From contig JABLXH010000050.1 in NCBI GenBank assembly GCA_013178155.1, forward strand, positions 1-33,572: 33,572 nt of DNA. The letters run 5' to 3'. A program made the position numbers and the translations under genes. This DNA is from Armatimonadota bacterium. GTDB taxonomy: Bacteria; Armatimonadota; Zipacnadia; Zipacnadales; UBA11051. Positions 15,107 to 23,169 of the stretch are shown piece by piece. Under the pieces are notes generated by a model, which was not told the DNA's origin, did no database searches, and saw only the letters and a list, made by a program, of their open reading frames with translations. The stretch's first letter is position 1. Every line of letters starts with the position of its first letter.

Positions 15107-15113
15107 CCTCCTT
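15107..15113 (-). promoter_or_regulatory. Ribosome-binding site that fixes a GTG start
   Basis: AAGGAGG on the minus strand, seven bases before GTG 15097-15099. It decides the start of the TIM-barrel gene in favour of GTG over the longer open frame, whose extra 13 codons include this site. Confidence 0.75.
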
Positions 15114-15204
15114 GTCGGATTGCGGGTGTCACAGACAACAGAAGCTTAACCTGGGACTGCTAGACCTGTTCGCTCCCCGAAGTTGTGCCACCTGCAACCG
15201 ACTT

Positions 15205-16287
15205 TCAGTATGCCGGCACTGTGGGGTTCCACCATGTGGTGGCGAACACATTACGCCACAGCGTCTCCCGATCAGGTTGGACATTGCGCTTGAGGTAGTA
15301 CTCCACGGTCTCGCGGTTGGTGTTGCCCCGGAAGGCTACCAGGACGGTATCCTTGCCGCTGTCATTGACCAGCGTCACCAGGAAGCGGATAGTCATGGAG
15401 TCAACTGACCTGTCGGTTCGCAACGCGTTGACGGCAACTGCATAGGCGGTGTCCATCACCAGGGGGTACAGAGGGGTTTTGGGCATGCCCTTCGGTACCT
15501 GAACAGTGATCAGGCAGTAACCCGTGAAGGGATCCAGGGAGGCCTGCACATCGGCCCCAAGGGGGTTGCCGGTGGTAGGCCACGTGAGAGTGCCCAGGGA
15601 CCGGGTGAGGTACAGGTCGCTGTCAGACATTGGCCCTGCGACGCTCTGGGTCACACGCTGGACCACCGTGGGCCCTTTGTCGGCCTTGGTTGCCTGCTCC
15701 GGCGTGGCCGCCTTGCCCATGTCTTGGGGCTGACCTGCCATGGGTGTCGGTCGGGTCGTGGGCCGCGCCGAGGGGGCCGAGGGTAACGCCCCCGGACCAC
15801 CGCGCCCGCCTGCTCCGGGACGATAGGCAGGCCGTGACACAGCGCGTGGTTCCGCTTGGCCGACGTCCCGGGGCTTGCGCACCAGCCAGACGGTGATGAA
15901 GGTGACGAGCAAGGCAACGACCAGGAAGGCGGCGATCGCGGCCACTATCAGGCCCACGCGAGGGGCCCGGCCCACCTCGCCGGGTTCTGGTGCCTCGCTA
16001 TCGGGCCCCATGGCCTCAGCGCGCCGGACGTGCTCCAGACGTGCCTGCACATCGGCGTTGGCTTCGAGGCGCAGTGACAGCTCGTACCACTGCGCGGCCA
16101 CGTGGTAGTCTTGCTGGGCGGCCGCGATATCGCCCAGCGCAGCATGGGCACTGGCGCTGGTGGGATGGGCAGCGACCAGACGTTGACCCAGACCGCGCGC
16201 CGCTTCCCAGTCCTGGCGGGCGATCAGTTCCGCAAGTTCAGCCAGCCCTTCCGGCAAAGGCAGTTCGGCAGAGTCTTGGTCCCTCAC
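15205..16287 (-). CDS. TPR-containing single-pass membrane protein of unknown function
   Basis: 360 residues, not recognised as a named family. Layout: N-terminal TPR-like helices (about 14-95; EAARGLGQRLVAAHPTSASAHAALG), one membrane segment (about 111-136, VGLIVAAIAAFLVVALLVTF), a Pro/Ala/Gly-rich linker (about 140-215) and a C-terminal globular domain (about 225-360) rich in aromatic residues. It starts at GTG (16285-16287) with AGGGTGA six bases upstream, the site lying just after the acetyltransferase stop. Likely topology: TPR inside, C-terminal domain outside the membrane. It may scaffold protein partners; no enzymatic motif was seen. Confidence 0.7.
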   Translation of the reverse strand: MRDQDSAELPLPEGLAELAELIARQDWEAARGLGQRLVAAHPTSASAHAALGDIAAAQQDYHVAAQWYELSLRLEANADVQARLEHVRRAEAMGPDSEAPEPGEVGRAPRVGLIVAAIAAFLVVALLVTFITVWLVRKPRDVGQAEPRAVSRPAYRPGAGGRGGPGALPSAPSARPTTRPTPMAGQPQDMGKAATPEQATKADKGPTVVQRVTQSVAGPMSDSDLYLTRSLGTLTWPTTGNPLGADVQASLDPFTGYCLITVQVPKGMPKTPLYPLVMDTAYAVAVNALRTDRSVDSMTIRFLVTLVNDSGKDTVLVAFRGNTNRETVEYYLKRNVQPDRETLWRNVFATTWWNPTVPAY

Positions 16288-16298
16288 GTCGTGTCACC

Positions 16299-16811
16299 CT
16301 ATGCACCGGCGATCTGGTTGGTGGAGCCGTAATGCTTCTCCATACGGTACCGCGCGGGCACATAGCCCGCACGGAGGTAGGTCTGGACAGCGCGCTCGTT
16401 GGAGATGGTGGCATCCAACGCAGCCTTGGGACAGCCATTCTGCTGGAACCAGCGGTCGGCCTCCTCCAGCAGCGCCCGGGCCCACCCCTCTCCGCGTCGG
16501 CGAGGCGCCACGTAGATGTTCTTGATGTACCCCACCAGCGGCTCAACCATGGTCGTGATCAGTGACAGCCAGATCAGCCCGCAGACCCCCTCCTCATCCT
16601 CCAACACCAGAATCCGCTCCATCTGCGAACGCAGTGCCTGCCTGAGCTGGGCCTCGTAATCACGCAGGAAACTCACCGTCATGCGGAAGCCGGGAAAGTT
16701 GGTTTCGTAGACTTCCTTCTGGAAGGCCAGTACCGCCGCACGGTCGGTACGCCAGTTCATGGCGCGAATCTGGGGTGGCAAGGCCGTCTCCTCCTGCTGC
16801 ACCGCGAACAT
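16299..16811 (-). CDS. GNAT family N-acetyltransferase
   Basis: 170 residues with the GNAT core: the acetyl-CoA-binding motif A in YIKNIYVAPRRRGEGWARALLEEA (about 94-117) and motif B around TISNERAVQTYLRAGYVPARYRMEK. The acceptor is unknown; RimI-like or small-molecule acetylases share these motifs. The ATG at 16811 overlaps the stop codon of the upstream gene as TGATG, so the two are translationally coupled; a GTG one codon earlier is also open. The TPR membrane protein starts 12 bases downstream, suggesting a three-gene unit. Confidence 0.88.
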   Translation of the reverse strand: MFAVQQEETALPPQIRAMNWRTDRAAVLAFQKEVYETNFPGFRMTVSFLRDYEAQLRQALRSQMERILVLEDEEGVCGLIWLSLITTMVEPLVGYIKNIYVAPRRRGEGWARALLEEADRWFQQNGCPKAALDATISNERAVQTYLRAGYVPARYRMEKHYGSTNQIAGA

Positions 16812-17137
16812 CACAGCCCCTGGTCAATGAGCTGCACGTGCTCTTCGACGACCCGACGCGGTGCCAGACGGATGAAGAGCTGCAGGGCACCGATCAAGAC
16901 TGCGACGTCATCGAGTTGTCCCAGCCCGACCAACGGGAAGTCCGGAATAAGGTCCAGCGGGACAAGGAAGTAAATGATTCCGGCCACCAGCATCAGCTTT
17001 GGCAGCCAGAAGACCCGACGATCGGTAAAGAGGCGCCAGTACAGGCGGATGAAGTTGGGCAGGTGCAACAGCATCCGCAAACGGAAGTCCCCGCCGGGGC
17101 CGCCAAACAGCGTCGCGCTCTTGCGCACTCGGTTCAT
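16811..17137 (-). CDS. DUF1232 (YkvA) family small membrane protein
   Basis: 108 residues carrying the DUF1232 signature: a hydrophobic helix followed by DLIPDFPLVGLGQLDDVAVL (about 62-81). Hydrophobic stretches lie at about 46-60 and 78-90. The function of this family is not known. AGGGGAG lies upstream of the ATG. The stop overlaps the start of the acetyltransferase gene. Confidence 0.85.
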   Translation of the reverse strand: MNRVRKSATLFGGPGGDFRLRMLLHLPNFIRLYWRLFTDRRVFWLPKLMLVAGIIYFLVPLDLIPDFPLVGLGQLDDVAVLIGALQLFIRLAPRRVVEEHVQLIDQGL

Positions 17138-17228
17138 CGTGTTGTGCTCCCCTGCACTCCTGAGACGGTTAAGCCCTCTGTTGTGGACGCCGGGGAACCG
17201 TCGTGAGTTCCCCTCTGTTGTCGGACCC

Positions 17229-18236
17229 TCAGGGGCGCAGACCCTCGACCGCCTGGCGTACCCGTGCGGTGCGCAGTTGCGCTATGAACTCAGGGGCCTG
17301 GGTCTTGGCATACACAGCGGCGATCTGTCCCGACGTCGCGCTGTCGGAGCTCAACCCCAACTCGCGCATGACCACTGCCGTCTCCGAGCGCTCCAGTACT
17401 TCATCGAGTCGGGTGATGATTGCCAGGAGCCGGCTGTAGTCAGCCGCCTCCAGCTTCCCCGCACCAATAGCGCTGGCCGGCGGGTTGGGCAGCAGGCCCC
17501 GTGTAACGGCGTCGGCGAGCCTGGTTCCTGCCGCATAGCCGCCCCCCAGACCAGCAATCTGGTCCGCCAGACGTCCCAGATGAGTCCAGTTGATGGTCTC
17601 GGTGACAACCTGCAGCGTCGGCGTCTCGCCGCTGGCAATCTCGTGGACGGTCGGGTGCCACTCAGCCAGGCCTTCACCAACCACCGTGCCATTCGTGCTA
17701 ACCACGTGGCCCGGACCTCCGAGTGCAAGGCGGACCTCCAGCCCCGACAGCATCACCTCGACCGCTGTTTGCAGGTCTGGCATCTCGGGCTGCTGGCTGT
17801 CGCTGGCATCTCCGGGGACCGACGGCGAAGGCAATGCGTCCAACGGCATCTCCTGCGCACGCCACGTCATGCTGTACCTTGTGGTCAGCCGGTGCATGGC
17901 CCTGTCCACCTGGACCTCCGGCGCCCCCGGGTAATCGCCCAGAAGGGCTGTTCCGGCCGGCCCCACGCCCTTGGCCTCAACATACCGCCAGCCGTCCCTC
18001 TCAAACTCACGGACGCTCCAGGCCTGGCCCAGCGGCCCCGACTTCAGGTCCGCGAGAGGCGCGGCACCGGAACCCATGCTCTCCATCAGCCGGGCGTCCA
18101 TGCCGATCAGGATGGTAGCGGCGAAGCCGAGGTCGGGTTGGGCAACGAACTGAGCGTCCAGCTTCAGGCAACCTGTCAGAGGCACGACGACCAAGGCGGC
18201 GAGAGCTGGCGCGACCAGGCGTAGACGACGCTGCAT
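17229..18236 (-). CDS. Predicted lipoprotein, function unknown
   Basis: 335 residues with a type II signal peptide: basic MQRRLRL, hydrophobic core, and lipobox LTGC with the lipidated Cys at 23. It would be anchored in the cell envelope. After the Cys comes LKLDAQFVAQPDLGFAATILIGMD, reminiscent of the LppM-type lipoprotein domain, but the match is loose. No enzyme motif was seen. AGGAGG lies upstream of the ATG. The gene follows the UroD-like gene by 14 bases and is probably co-transcribed with it. Confidence 0.75.
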   Translation of the reverse strand: MQRRLRLVAPALAALVVVPLTGCLKLDAQFVAQPDLGFAATILIGMDARLMESMGSGAAPLADLKSGPLGQAWSVREFERDGWRYVEAKGVGPAGTALLGDYPGAPEVQVDRAMHRLTTRYSMTWRAQEMPLDALPSPSVPGDASDSQQPEMPDLQTAVEVMLSGLEVRLALGGPGHVVSTNGTVVGEGLAEWHPTVHEIASGETPTLQVVTETINWTHLGRLADQIAGLGGGYAAGTRLADAVTRGLLPNPPASAIGAGKLEAADYSRLLAIITRLDEVLERSETAVVMRELGLSSDSATSGQIAAVYAKTQAPEFIAQLRTARVRQAVEGLRP

Positions 18237-18250
18237 GAGTGTGCCTCCTG

Positions 18251-19318
18251 CTATTGGTAGCGTCCGAACTCCTCGATGGCAGCAAAAAAGGCTTCGATGT
18301 TCGCCCAGGGCACATCAGGCTCCAGGACATGGGTCGGGGCCAATAGCAGTCCGCCACCCCGGCCCACCGTCTCGATGAGCCACCTGACCGTCTGTCGCAT
18401 CTCGTCCGGCGTGCCGAAGGGGAAAGTGGTCTGAGTGCCCACGCAGCCCCAGAAGGCGATGCGGTCACCGTACTCCGCCTTGAGTTTCTGCGGGTCCATG
18501 CACTCGGGCTGCACAGGGTTGAGGATCGTCATCCCGATCTCAATCAGGTCGGGGATGATGGCCTCGACATTGCCGTCAGAATGGTACCAGATCTGGATCT
18601 CCGGTCTGATTTCCCGCGCCGCCGCCCAGGCCCTGGCCCAGCGCGGTTTCAGCCACTCCCGCCACATCTCCGGAGACATCATCATCTTGTGCTGCATGGC
18701 CACATCATCGCCACAAAGCAGGCAGTCCACTCCCGCCTCGGCATAGCGCCGGCATTGGAAGACCCGGTCCTCGGTCACACGATCCAGAACATACGCCGCC
18801 TGGTCCGGGTTCATCACGAAGTCCATCATCAGCTTCTCCATGGACGTGATCTGCCAGGCGTTCTCCCAGATGTGGCCCACGCTGCCCTGGACATACCAGC
18901 CGGCATCGTGGAGGCGCTGCACCTCTGCTTCGAGGTGCTGGTGCCGGGCCGGGGCCGTGAAATCAGGCCACGGAAACTCCTCCATGCGTGCCACACTGTC
19001 CACGCTTTTCATCGGAAAGTCCAGTCGCCAGAAATGATGGAAGCTGCCCGGGATGTGAGCCGTCCCGTACTCACTGATGCTGGTGCCCTCCGGCAGGCCC
19101 TGGGGGTACCACTCCGACCAGTCCACCGCGCGGTCCGATCCGGCGAACCCAACAGCGGTCACGTCGTAGTCAAAGTACGCGGCTGGGTCGGTCTGCCCGG
19201 TAGCGGCCTCGAAGGCCGCCTGCACCGCCGGCGTGAAGCTCGCCGTCTTGGGCACCCGGTCCGGTTGCTGGCGGTTCATCGCTGTCCACACACGCTCACG
19301 TTTGGTCATTTCGGCCAC
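18251..19318 (-). CDS. Uroporphyrinogen decarboxylase-like protein (MtaA/CmuA-type methyltransferase fold)
   Basis: About 355 residues of the URO-D superfamily. It lacks the haem-enzyme N-terminal RxPxWxMRQAGR motif, so it is not HemE. It has a likely zinc site of the corrinoid methyltransferase type: His in WYHSDGN, Cys in QPECMDP and Cys in FWGCVGTQ. Such proteins handle methyl groups or ether/amine substrates and are abundant in Planctomycetota/Armatimonadota-like genomes. The start is uncertain: GTG 19316-19318 has AAGGAG five bases upstream, GTG 19322-19324 overlaps that site, and ATG 19307-19309 is 14 bases away. No corrinoid protein gene adjoins it. Confidence 0.82.
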   Translation of the reverse strand: MAEMTKRERVWTAMNRQQPDRVPKTASFTPAVQAAFEAATGQTDPAAYFDYDVTAVGFAGSDRAVDWSEWYPQGLPEGTSISEYGTAHIPGSFHHFWRLDFPMKSVDSVARMEEFPWPDFTAPARHQHLEAEVQRLHDAGWYVQGSVGHIWENAWQITSMEKLMMDFVMNPDQAAYVLDRVTEDRVFQCRRYAEAGVDCLLCGDDVAMQHKMMMSPEMWREWLKPRWARAWAAAREIRPEIQIWYHSDGNVEAIIPDLIEIGMTILNPVQPECMDPQKLKAEYGDRIAFWGCVGTQTTFPFGTPDEMRQTVRWLIETVGRGGGLLLAPTHVLEPDVPWANIEAFFAAIEEFGRYQ

Positions 19319-19414
19319 TTGCACTCCTTGCTGTAGAGTCAGATAACAGTTGGGCGCACACCCCGGCTATCTGTCTTCCATGCCTGTGGTACCGGCGGCC
19401 CGACCTGGGACCAG

Positions 19415-20311
19415 TTACCGGGTCAATCTCGCTCGCCGCGCCAGGTACGCGCGCAGGGCCCGATCGAAGGGCTCGTCCGTGATCAGGGTCTGGTAGTCTA
19501 TGCCCACCGCCCGGCAACCGTCGCGCAACTGCCCGATGAAGGCCTGCAGTTGGCGCCGATAGGCGGCGCGGATGTCATCGCTCTCGGTGGGGAGCCGTTC
19601 GCCGGTCTCCAGGTCCTCAAACACGGTTGGTCCGCGGAAAGGGAAGCTGGCCTCGGCCCCGTCAAGGACGTGAAAGACGATGGCGTCATGGCCCCGGTGC
19701 CGGAAATAGGCCAGACTGCGCAGAACCCGCTCGGGCTCATCAAGCAGGTCGGATAGCAGCACGATGAGTCCCCGTCGTCTCATGGCACTGGCCGCTTCGG
19801 CCAGCGCAGCGCTGAGCCCCGTCTCCCCGCCGGGTCCCACGTTGTCCAGTGCCTCCCAGATGCGCCGGACGTGAGCGGGGCGGGCCAGCGGCGCCAGCCA
19901 GTGCCGCACCGCTGTATCAAAGACGGCCAGACCCGGCGCATCCCCCTGACTGACGGTCAGGTAGGCCATTCCAGCGGCCAGGTAACTGGCATACTGGAGC
20001 TTGGTAACCGGACCAGAGGCATACCCCATTGAGCCGCTGGCGTCCAGCACCAGGAGCACACTCATGTTGGTCTCAGCGTCGAACTGCTTGATGAAGAAGC
20101 GGTCGCTACGGCCATAGAGCTTCCAGTCCAGGTGCCGCAGCTCATCGCCTGGGCTGTAGTCCCGATGGTCAGCGAACTCGACGCTGGCTCCCCGGAAATG
20201 ACTGCGATGCTGGCCGGTGAAGTGCCCCTCCACCATGACCCGCGCCCGTAGCTCCATGCTGCGCAGTCGGGCAAGCGTCTCAGCCGTCAGTGCTTCGCGG
20301 ACCTGTGTCAT
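19415..20311 (-). CDS. DUF58 domain protein with von Willebrand A fold
   Basis: 298 residues. The DUF58 signature is VEFADHRDYSPGDELRHLDWKLYGRSDR (44-71), followed by a vWA-type MIDAS motif DASGSM at 90-95 and a later LIVLLSDLLDEPE. The family usually sits next to a MoxR AAA ATPase and a BatA-type membrane protein, acting in envelope or metal-insertion tasks. No MoxR gene is in the window. The ATG overlaps the RNase HI stop by four bases (ATGA). Cytoplasmic; no membrane segment seen. Confidence 0.9.
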   Translation of the reverse strand: MTQVREALTAETLARLRSMELRARVMVEGHFTGQHRSHFRGASVEFADHRDYSPGDELRHLDWKLYGRSDRFFIKQFDAETNMSVLLVLDASGSMGYASGPVTKLQYASYLAAGMAYLTVSQGDAPGLAVFDTAVRHWLAPLARPAHVRRIWEALDNVGPGGETGLSAALAEAASAMRRRGLIVLLSDLLDEPERVLRSLAYFRHRGHDAIVFHVLDGAEASFPFRGPTVFEDLETGERLPTESDDIRAAYRRQLQAFIGQLRDGCRAVGIDYQTLITDEPFDRALRAYLARRARLTR

Positions 20312-20763
20312 GGGTCCCCATCATGGCCGGTGGGAGGGCCGAGCCGCTCGCACTGCCCCGCCGCCGAAAGCGTGGCCCCCTGAGCCGCCAGCCCATCGGC
20401 GAGGTTATTGCGCTCTCTCGGCACGTGCTGGATCTCAAAGCCCTCGAACTTGCTCCGTAGCCGGACAGCCCACTGGAGCAATGGTTTGATGGCCGGGGTT
20501 CGCACCTTATAGACCCCCTGCATTTGGCGCACCATGAACTCGCTGTCGCTATAGACGCGCAGGTGGGTGATGCCACGGCTGTGAGCCTCCGCCATCCCGG
20601 CGATGAGGGCCCGGTACTCAGCCACGCCGTTGGTCGTAACGCCCAGCGGGATGGCCCGCTGGACGATGACCGCATCGTGGGCTGTAGTCAGCACAAATCC
20701 AGCGCCGGCGGGGCCGGGATTGCCACGCGACGCGCCGTCGGTGTACAGGTTCGCTTCCTTCAA
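20308..20763 (-). CDS. rnhA: Ribonuclease HI family protein
   Basis: Cleaves RNA in RNA-DNA hybrids. 151 residues, with the DEDD active-site residues Asp9 (LYTDGASRGNPG), Glu49 (GVAEYRAL), Asp73 (YSDSEFMV) and Asp123 (NNLADGLA). It has the short form, without a hybrid-binding domain. The start is TTG (20761-20763), overlapping the stop of the upstream membrane gene; no ATG or GTG is available before the first strand, so the unusual start is well constrained. The end overlaps DUF58 by four bases. The trio membrane protein-RNase HI-DUF58 is fully overlapping and must be one operon. Confidence 0.92.
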   Translation of the reverse strand: MKEANLYTDGASRGNPGPAGAGFVLTTAHDAVIVQRAIPLGVTTNGVAEYRALIAGMAEAHSRGITHLRVYSDSEFMVRQMQGVYKVRTPAIKPLLQWAVRLRSKFEGFEIQHVPRERNNLADGLAAQGATLSAAGQCERLGPPTGHDGDP

Positions 20764-21764
20764 CTCGGGGATGCGCTCCCATCATCATTGGAGTCGGTAG
20801 GGGCGGGGGCCTCCGGACCCGCCGGCAGGTCAAGCCGGGGAGGCAGTTCGACGCCCGGCACCGGCGGCGGCGGGGCGTATTCTCCGGGCTGGTAGCCGGT
20901 CAGCAGAGGCTGTGCCGCCGTTGTCACGGGGGCCTTCGCGCCCAGGTTCTGGGCCAGCAACTCCAGGTCGAAACCCTCCTTGCGGACCCGCAGATCGTAA
21001 TACAGCAGGACCAGGCCGATGATCTGCACCGGCTGCACAAGGGTACTGGCCGCCATGCTGAGGCCCTGGTTGAGAGCCTGAGCCAGGCCCGGGTTGCGCT
21101 CCATCAGCAGGAAGGCAGAGAGGAAGGTCACCGGATAGACGACGGCACCGGCCACGAGCTGTATCAGCATGCTCAGCAAGAGATAGGTGCCGAAGCACCG
21201 CCACCAGTGGCCCGTGACCAGGTCCCGGCTGCGACGCAAGGCCTCCATCAGCGGCGCTCGCTCCACGGCGATAACCGGCGTTACGAACATGAAGAGCGTA
21301 CCCAGAAAGATGCCAGGGATCAGGCATAGCAGCGTGCCAACGGCGGTCATCAAGCCCACGATCATGACCCCGGCCAGCAGGGTCGCCCAACGGTCACTGA
21401 TCATCTGATAGGCGTCAGCGACGGTTACCGGTTGTCCCAGGTACCGTCGGGCGACGGCGATGGAGAGCGCGCCCTGGCAGACCGGCATGGCCAGCAGATA
21501 GACCAGAACCGATCCCGCCATGAAGACACCGAAGACGATCAGAGCGCCCATCTGCACTTCGCTGCCCTCGCCGTTGGGCCCCATGGACTGGCCCATGAAG
21601 AAGGCGCCGACAGTCTGCAGGATGGCCACAGGCACAAAGACGATGGCCGTGATCCCGAGGAAGGGCCCGAAATTCTGACGGTAGAGACGCAGGGCGGCAT
21701 CGAGGATGTCCGCCATGCCCAGGGGGCGCAGTACGGGTACGGGTTGGCTGTCCCCAATGGCCAT
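20760..21764 (-). CDS. Multi-pass membrane protein with proline-rich C-terminal tail
   Basis: 334 residues. About six hydrophobic segments between residues 33 and 265 include FLGITAIVFVPVAILQT, the LMTAVGTLLCLIPGIFLGTLF pair and a late segment near 240-262. The N-terminal LRPLGMADILDAALRLYRQNF and the internal LIPGIFLGTLFMFVTPVIAVER are typical of the family of glycerophosphodiesterase-associated/DUF975-like membrane domains. The last 50 residues are Pro/Ala-rich and likely cytosolic. No catalytic residues recognised. First gene of the overlapping trio with RNase HI and DUF58. Confidence 0.8.
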   Translation of the reverse strand: MAIGDSQPVPVLRPLGMADILDAALRLYRQNFGPFLGITAIVFVPVAILQTVGAFFMGQSMGPNGEGSEVQMGALIVFGVFMAGSVLVYLLAMPVCQGALSIAVARRYLGQPVTVADAYQMISDRWATLLAGVMIVGLMTAVGTLLCLIPGIFLGTLFMFVTPVIAVERAPLMEALRRSRDLVTGHWWRCFGTYLLLSMLIQLVAGAVVYPVTFLSAFLLMERNPGLAQALNQGLSMAASTLVQPVQIIGLVLLYYDLRVRKEGFDLELLAQNLGAKAPVTTAAQPLLTGYQPGEYAPPPPVPGVELPPRLDLPAGPEAPAPTDSNDDGSASPS

Positions 21765-21786
21765 TCGCCGATGCCCTCAAGTATCG

Positions 21787-21814
21787 TGTAACAACACCGA
21801 TAAACCCTGTAACA
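21787..21814. promoter_or_regulatory. TGTAACA direct repeat between divergent genes
   Basis: TGTAACA occurs at 21787-21793 and 21808-21814, starts exactly 21 bases apart, i.e. two DNA turns. It lies between the divergent membrane-protein gene (start 21764) and the small ORF (start 21838). Spacing on one face of the helix suits a tandem regulator site. No proof of function. Confidence 0.3.
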
Positions 21815-21837
21815 TCCTGCACGACTGGAGTGGCGCC

Positions 21838-22014
21838 ATGATCTGGTTTGTGCTGATCGCCGTACCTGTCGCGCTGCTAGGACTGGTCACCGTAGCGGCG
21901 GCACTGGTCGCTTCGCAGACCGATCGCTCCCAATCACGACAACTCCCGGTGTCGCCGGCCAGGGCCGAAGCGATGCATCCTCGGAGCCCTGAGCCCGACC
22001 TCAGGAGCCTCTGA
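21838..22014 (+). CDS. Small single-pass membrane protein (58 residues)
   Basis: A short frame beginning MIWFVLIAVPVALLGLV, with one strong hydrophobic helix (about 2-26) and a polar tail. TGGAG lies seven bases before the ATG. It occupies the gap between a divergent gene and a convergent one, overlapping the last 14 bases of the nucleotidyltransferase. No homologue is recognised. It is supported by the ribosome-binding site and clear hydrophobicity, but could be chance. Confidence 0.4.
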   Translation: MIWFVLIAVPVALLGLVTVAAALVASQTDRSQSRQLPVSPARAEAMHPRSPEPDLRSL

Positions 22015-23026
22015 GCACCGCCGGGGCCTCGTCGGGGCCGAGCAGGGCCCATCCGGGCGGCAGGACCACGTCCTCCTCCAGGATGGCCCAGCGCACGGTG
22101 CCCCCCTGTCCTATCGTGTTGCGCCCAAAGCACATCGCGCCCTGCACGACCGCACCCTCGGCGACGGTCACGTCCCGGACCAGGACCACATTGGGCCCCA
22201 CGGTGCCGCTGACCACGTTGCAGCCAGGCCCGACGTAGACTGGGGGCACCAACATCGGGTTCCCGACCAGTGAGGCTTGCGGGTGCACCATCAGGCCGTC
22301 GCTGGCGCGGTGACGGATCATGACCTCGTTCAGCGCCAGCACGCTGGAGGGGCGGGCCACATCCGACCAGTAGCCGCTGACCTCGACGGCACGAATGCCC
22401 GCTCCGGAGGCCATCAGGCGCTGGACCGCATCGGGCATCTCGATCTCCCCGCGCGGCGAGTAGGGAAGCTCGCGCAGTATGCCGAAGATTTCGGGGCCGA
22501 AGATGAAGATCCCGGCGTTGTTGTAGTGGGTCTGGGCCGTGCCGCGGGGCGGCTTCTCCTCGATGCGCTCCACCAGGCCATCGCGCACATAAACGGCGGC
22601 CCCCTCCCAGGGGTCATCTACCCAGTTGACGCTGAGGATCGCCCGGGGATGCTCCTCCCGCCACACACGGGTGATACGGGTGTAGGTCTCGGGCCCGACG
22701 ATAATGTCTCCCCAACAGACAAAGACAGGCTCACCGCCGGCAAACTCCTCGGCCAGCAGAGTGGCGGCGCCCGTCCCCGCGGGCCCATCCTGTTCGCGGT
22801 ACTGGATGTTGACCCCGAACCGGGAACCGTCCCCGAAGTGGCTGCGGATCATCTCCCCCTTGTACCCAATGATGATCAGGATGTCTTCGATGCCAGCGTC
22901 ACGGACCCCTATGACGATATGCTCCAGCATCGGCCGGTCCAGCACAGGCACCAGGGGCTTGGGGCGGCGCTCGGTCAGGGGCAGCATGCGCGTACCCTTG
23001 CCGGCTGCCAGGATAACGCCCTTCAC
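22001..23026 (-). CDS. Sugar-1-phosphate nucleotidyltransferase with left-handed beta-helix tail
   Basis: Makes an NDP-sugar from NTP and sugar-1-phosphate for envelope polysaccharide. About 341 residues from the chosen GTG. The N-terminal nucleotidyltransferase domain (1-235) has LAAGKGTRMLPLTERRPKP and the acidic metal motif WGDIIV. The C-terminal part (about 245-341) shows hexapeptide-like repeats (ASLVGNPMLVPPVYVGPGCNVV) as in GlmU or long RmlA relatives. The open frame extends 25 codons upstream to a TTG, but GTG 23024-23026 gives the family N-terminus MKGVILAAGKGTRM and has AAGGGAG ten bases away. The exact sugar (glucose, mannose or other) cannot be told. Confidence 0.87.
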   Translation of the reverse strand: MKGVILAAGKGTRMLPLTERRPKPLVPVLDRPMLEHIVIGVRDAGIEDILIIIGYKGEMIRSHFGDGSRFGVNIQYREQDGPAGTGAATLLAEEFAGGEPVFVCWGDIIVGPETYTRITRVWREEHPRAILSVNWVDDPWEGAAVYVRDGLVERIEEKPPRGTAQTHYNNAGIFIFGPEIFGILRELPYSPRGEIEMPDAVQRLMASGAGIRAVEVSGYWSDVARPSSVLALNEVMIRHRASDGLMVHPQASLVGNPMLVPPVYVGPGCNVVSGTVGPNVVLVRDVTVAEGAVVQGAMCFGRNTIGQGGTVRWAILEEDVVLPPGWALLGPDEAPAVLRGS

Positions 23027-23094
23027 ACGCGCGGCACTCCCTTCTGTCTTGGCAACAGCACAATTCGCGCCGGGAATCCCGTCACCTGCAGCGG

Positions 23095-23123
23095 TAGACA
23101 AACGGCCCGCCGTGCTCTACCAT
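23095..23123 (+). promoter_or_regulatory. Candidate promoter of the comB-like gene
   Basis: TAGACA (23095-23100), a 17-base spacer and TACCAT (23118-23123). Five and four of six bases match the sigma-70 consensus, with ideal spacing. Transcription would begin near 23130, inside or next to the palindrome at 23132. Confidence 0.45.
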
Positions 23124-23131
23124 ACGTGATG

Positions 23132-23149
23132 CCAGGCCCCGGGGGCTGG
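23132..23149. promoter_or_regulatory. 18-bp GC palindrome before the comB-like gene
   Basis: CCAGGCCCCGGGGGCTGG is self-complementary except at one symmetric position pair. It lies between the candidate -10 box (23118-23123) and the ribosome-binding site (23157), where a repressor would block initiation. Low-complexity GC content means chance is possible. Confidence 0.3.
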
Positions 23150-23169
23150 AATCGCTGGAGGAGCCATCG

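Noticed and set aside
16974-18224. 416-residue plus-strand frame
   Set aside because: Antisense to the lipoprotein and DUF1232 genes, which have ribosome-binding sites, a lipobox and a family signature.
18251-19318. Haem-pathway uroporphyrinogen decarboxylase (HemE)
   Set aside because: The HemE N-terminal arginine motif is missing and a His/Cys/Cys zinc-type site is present, so it belongs to the methyltransferase-like branch.
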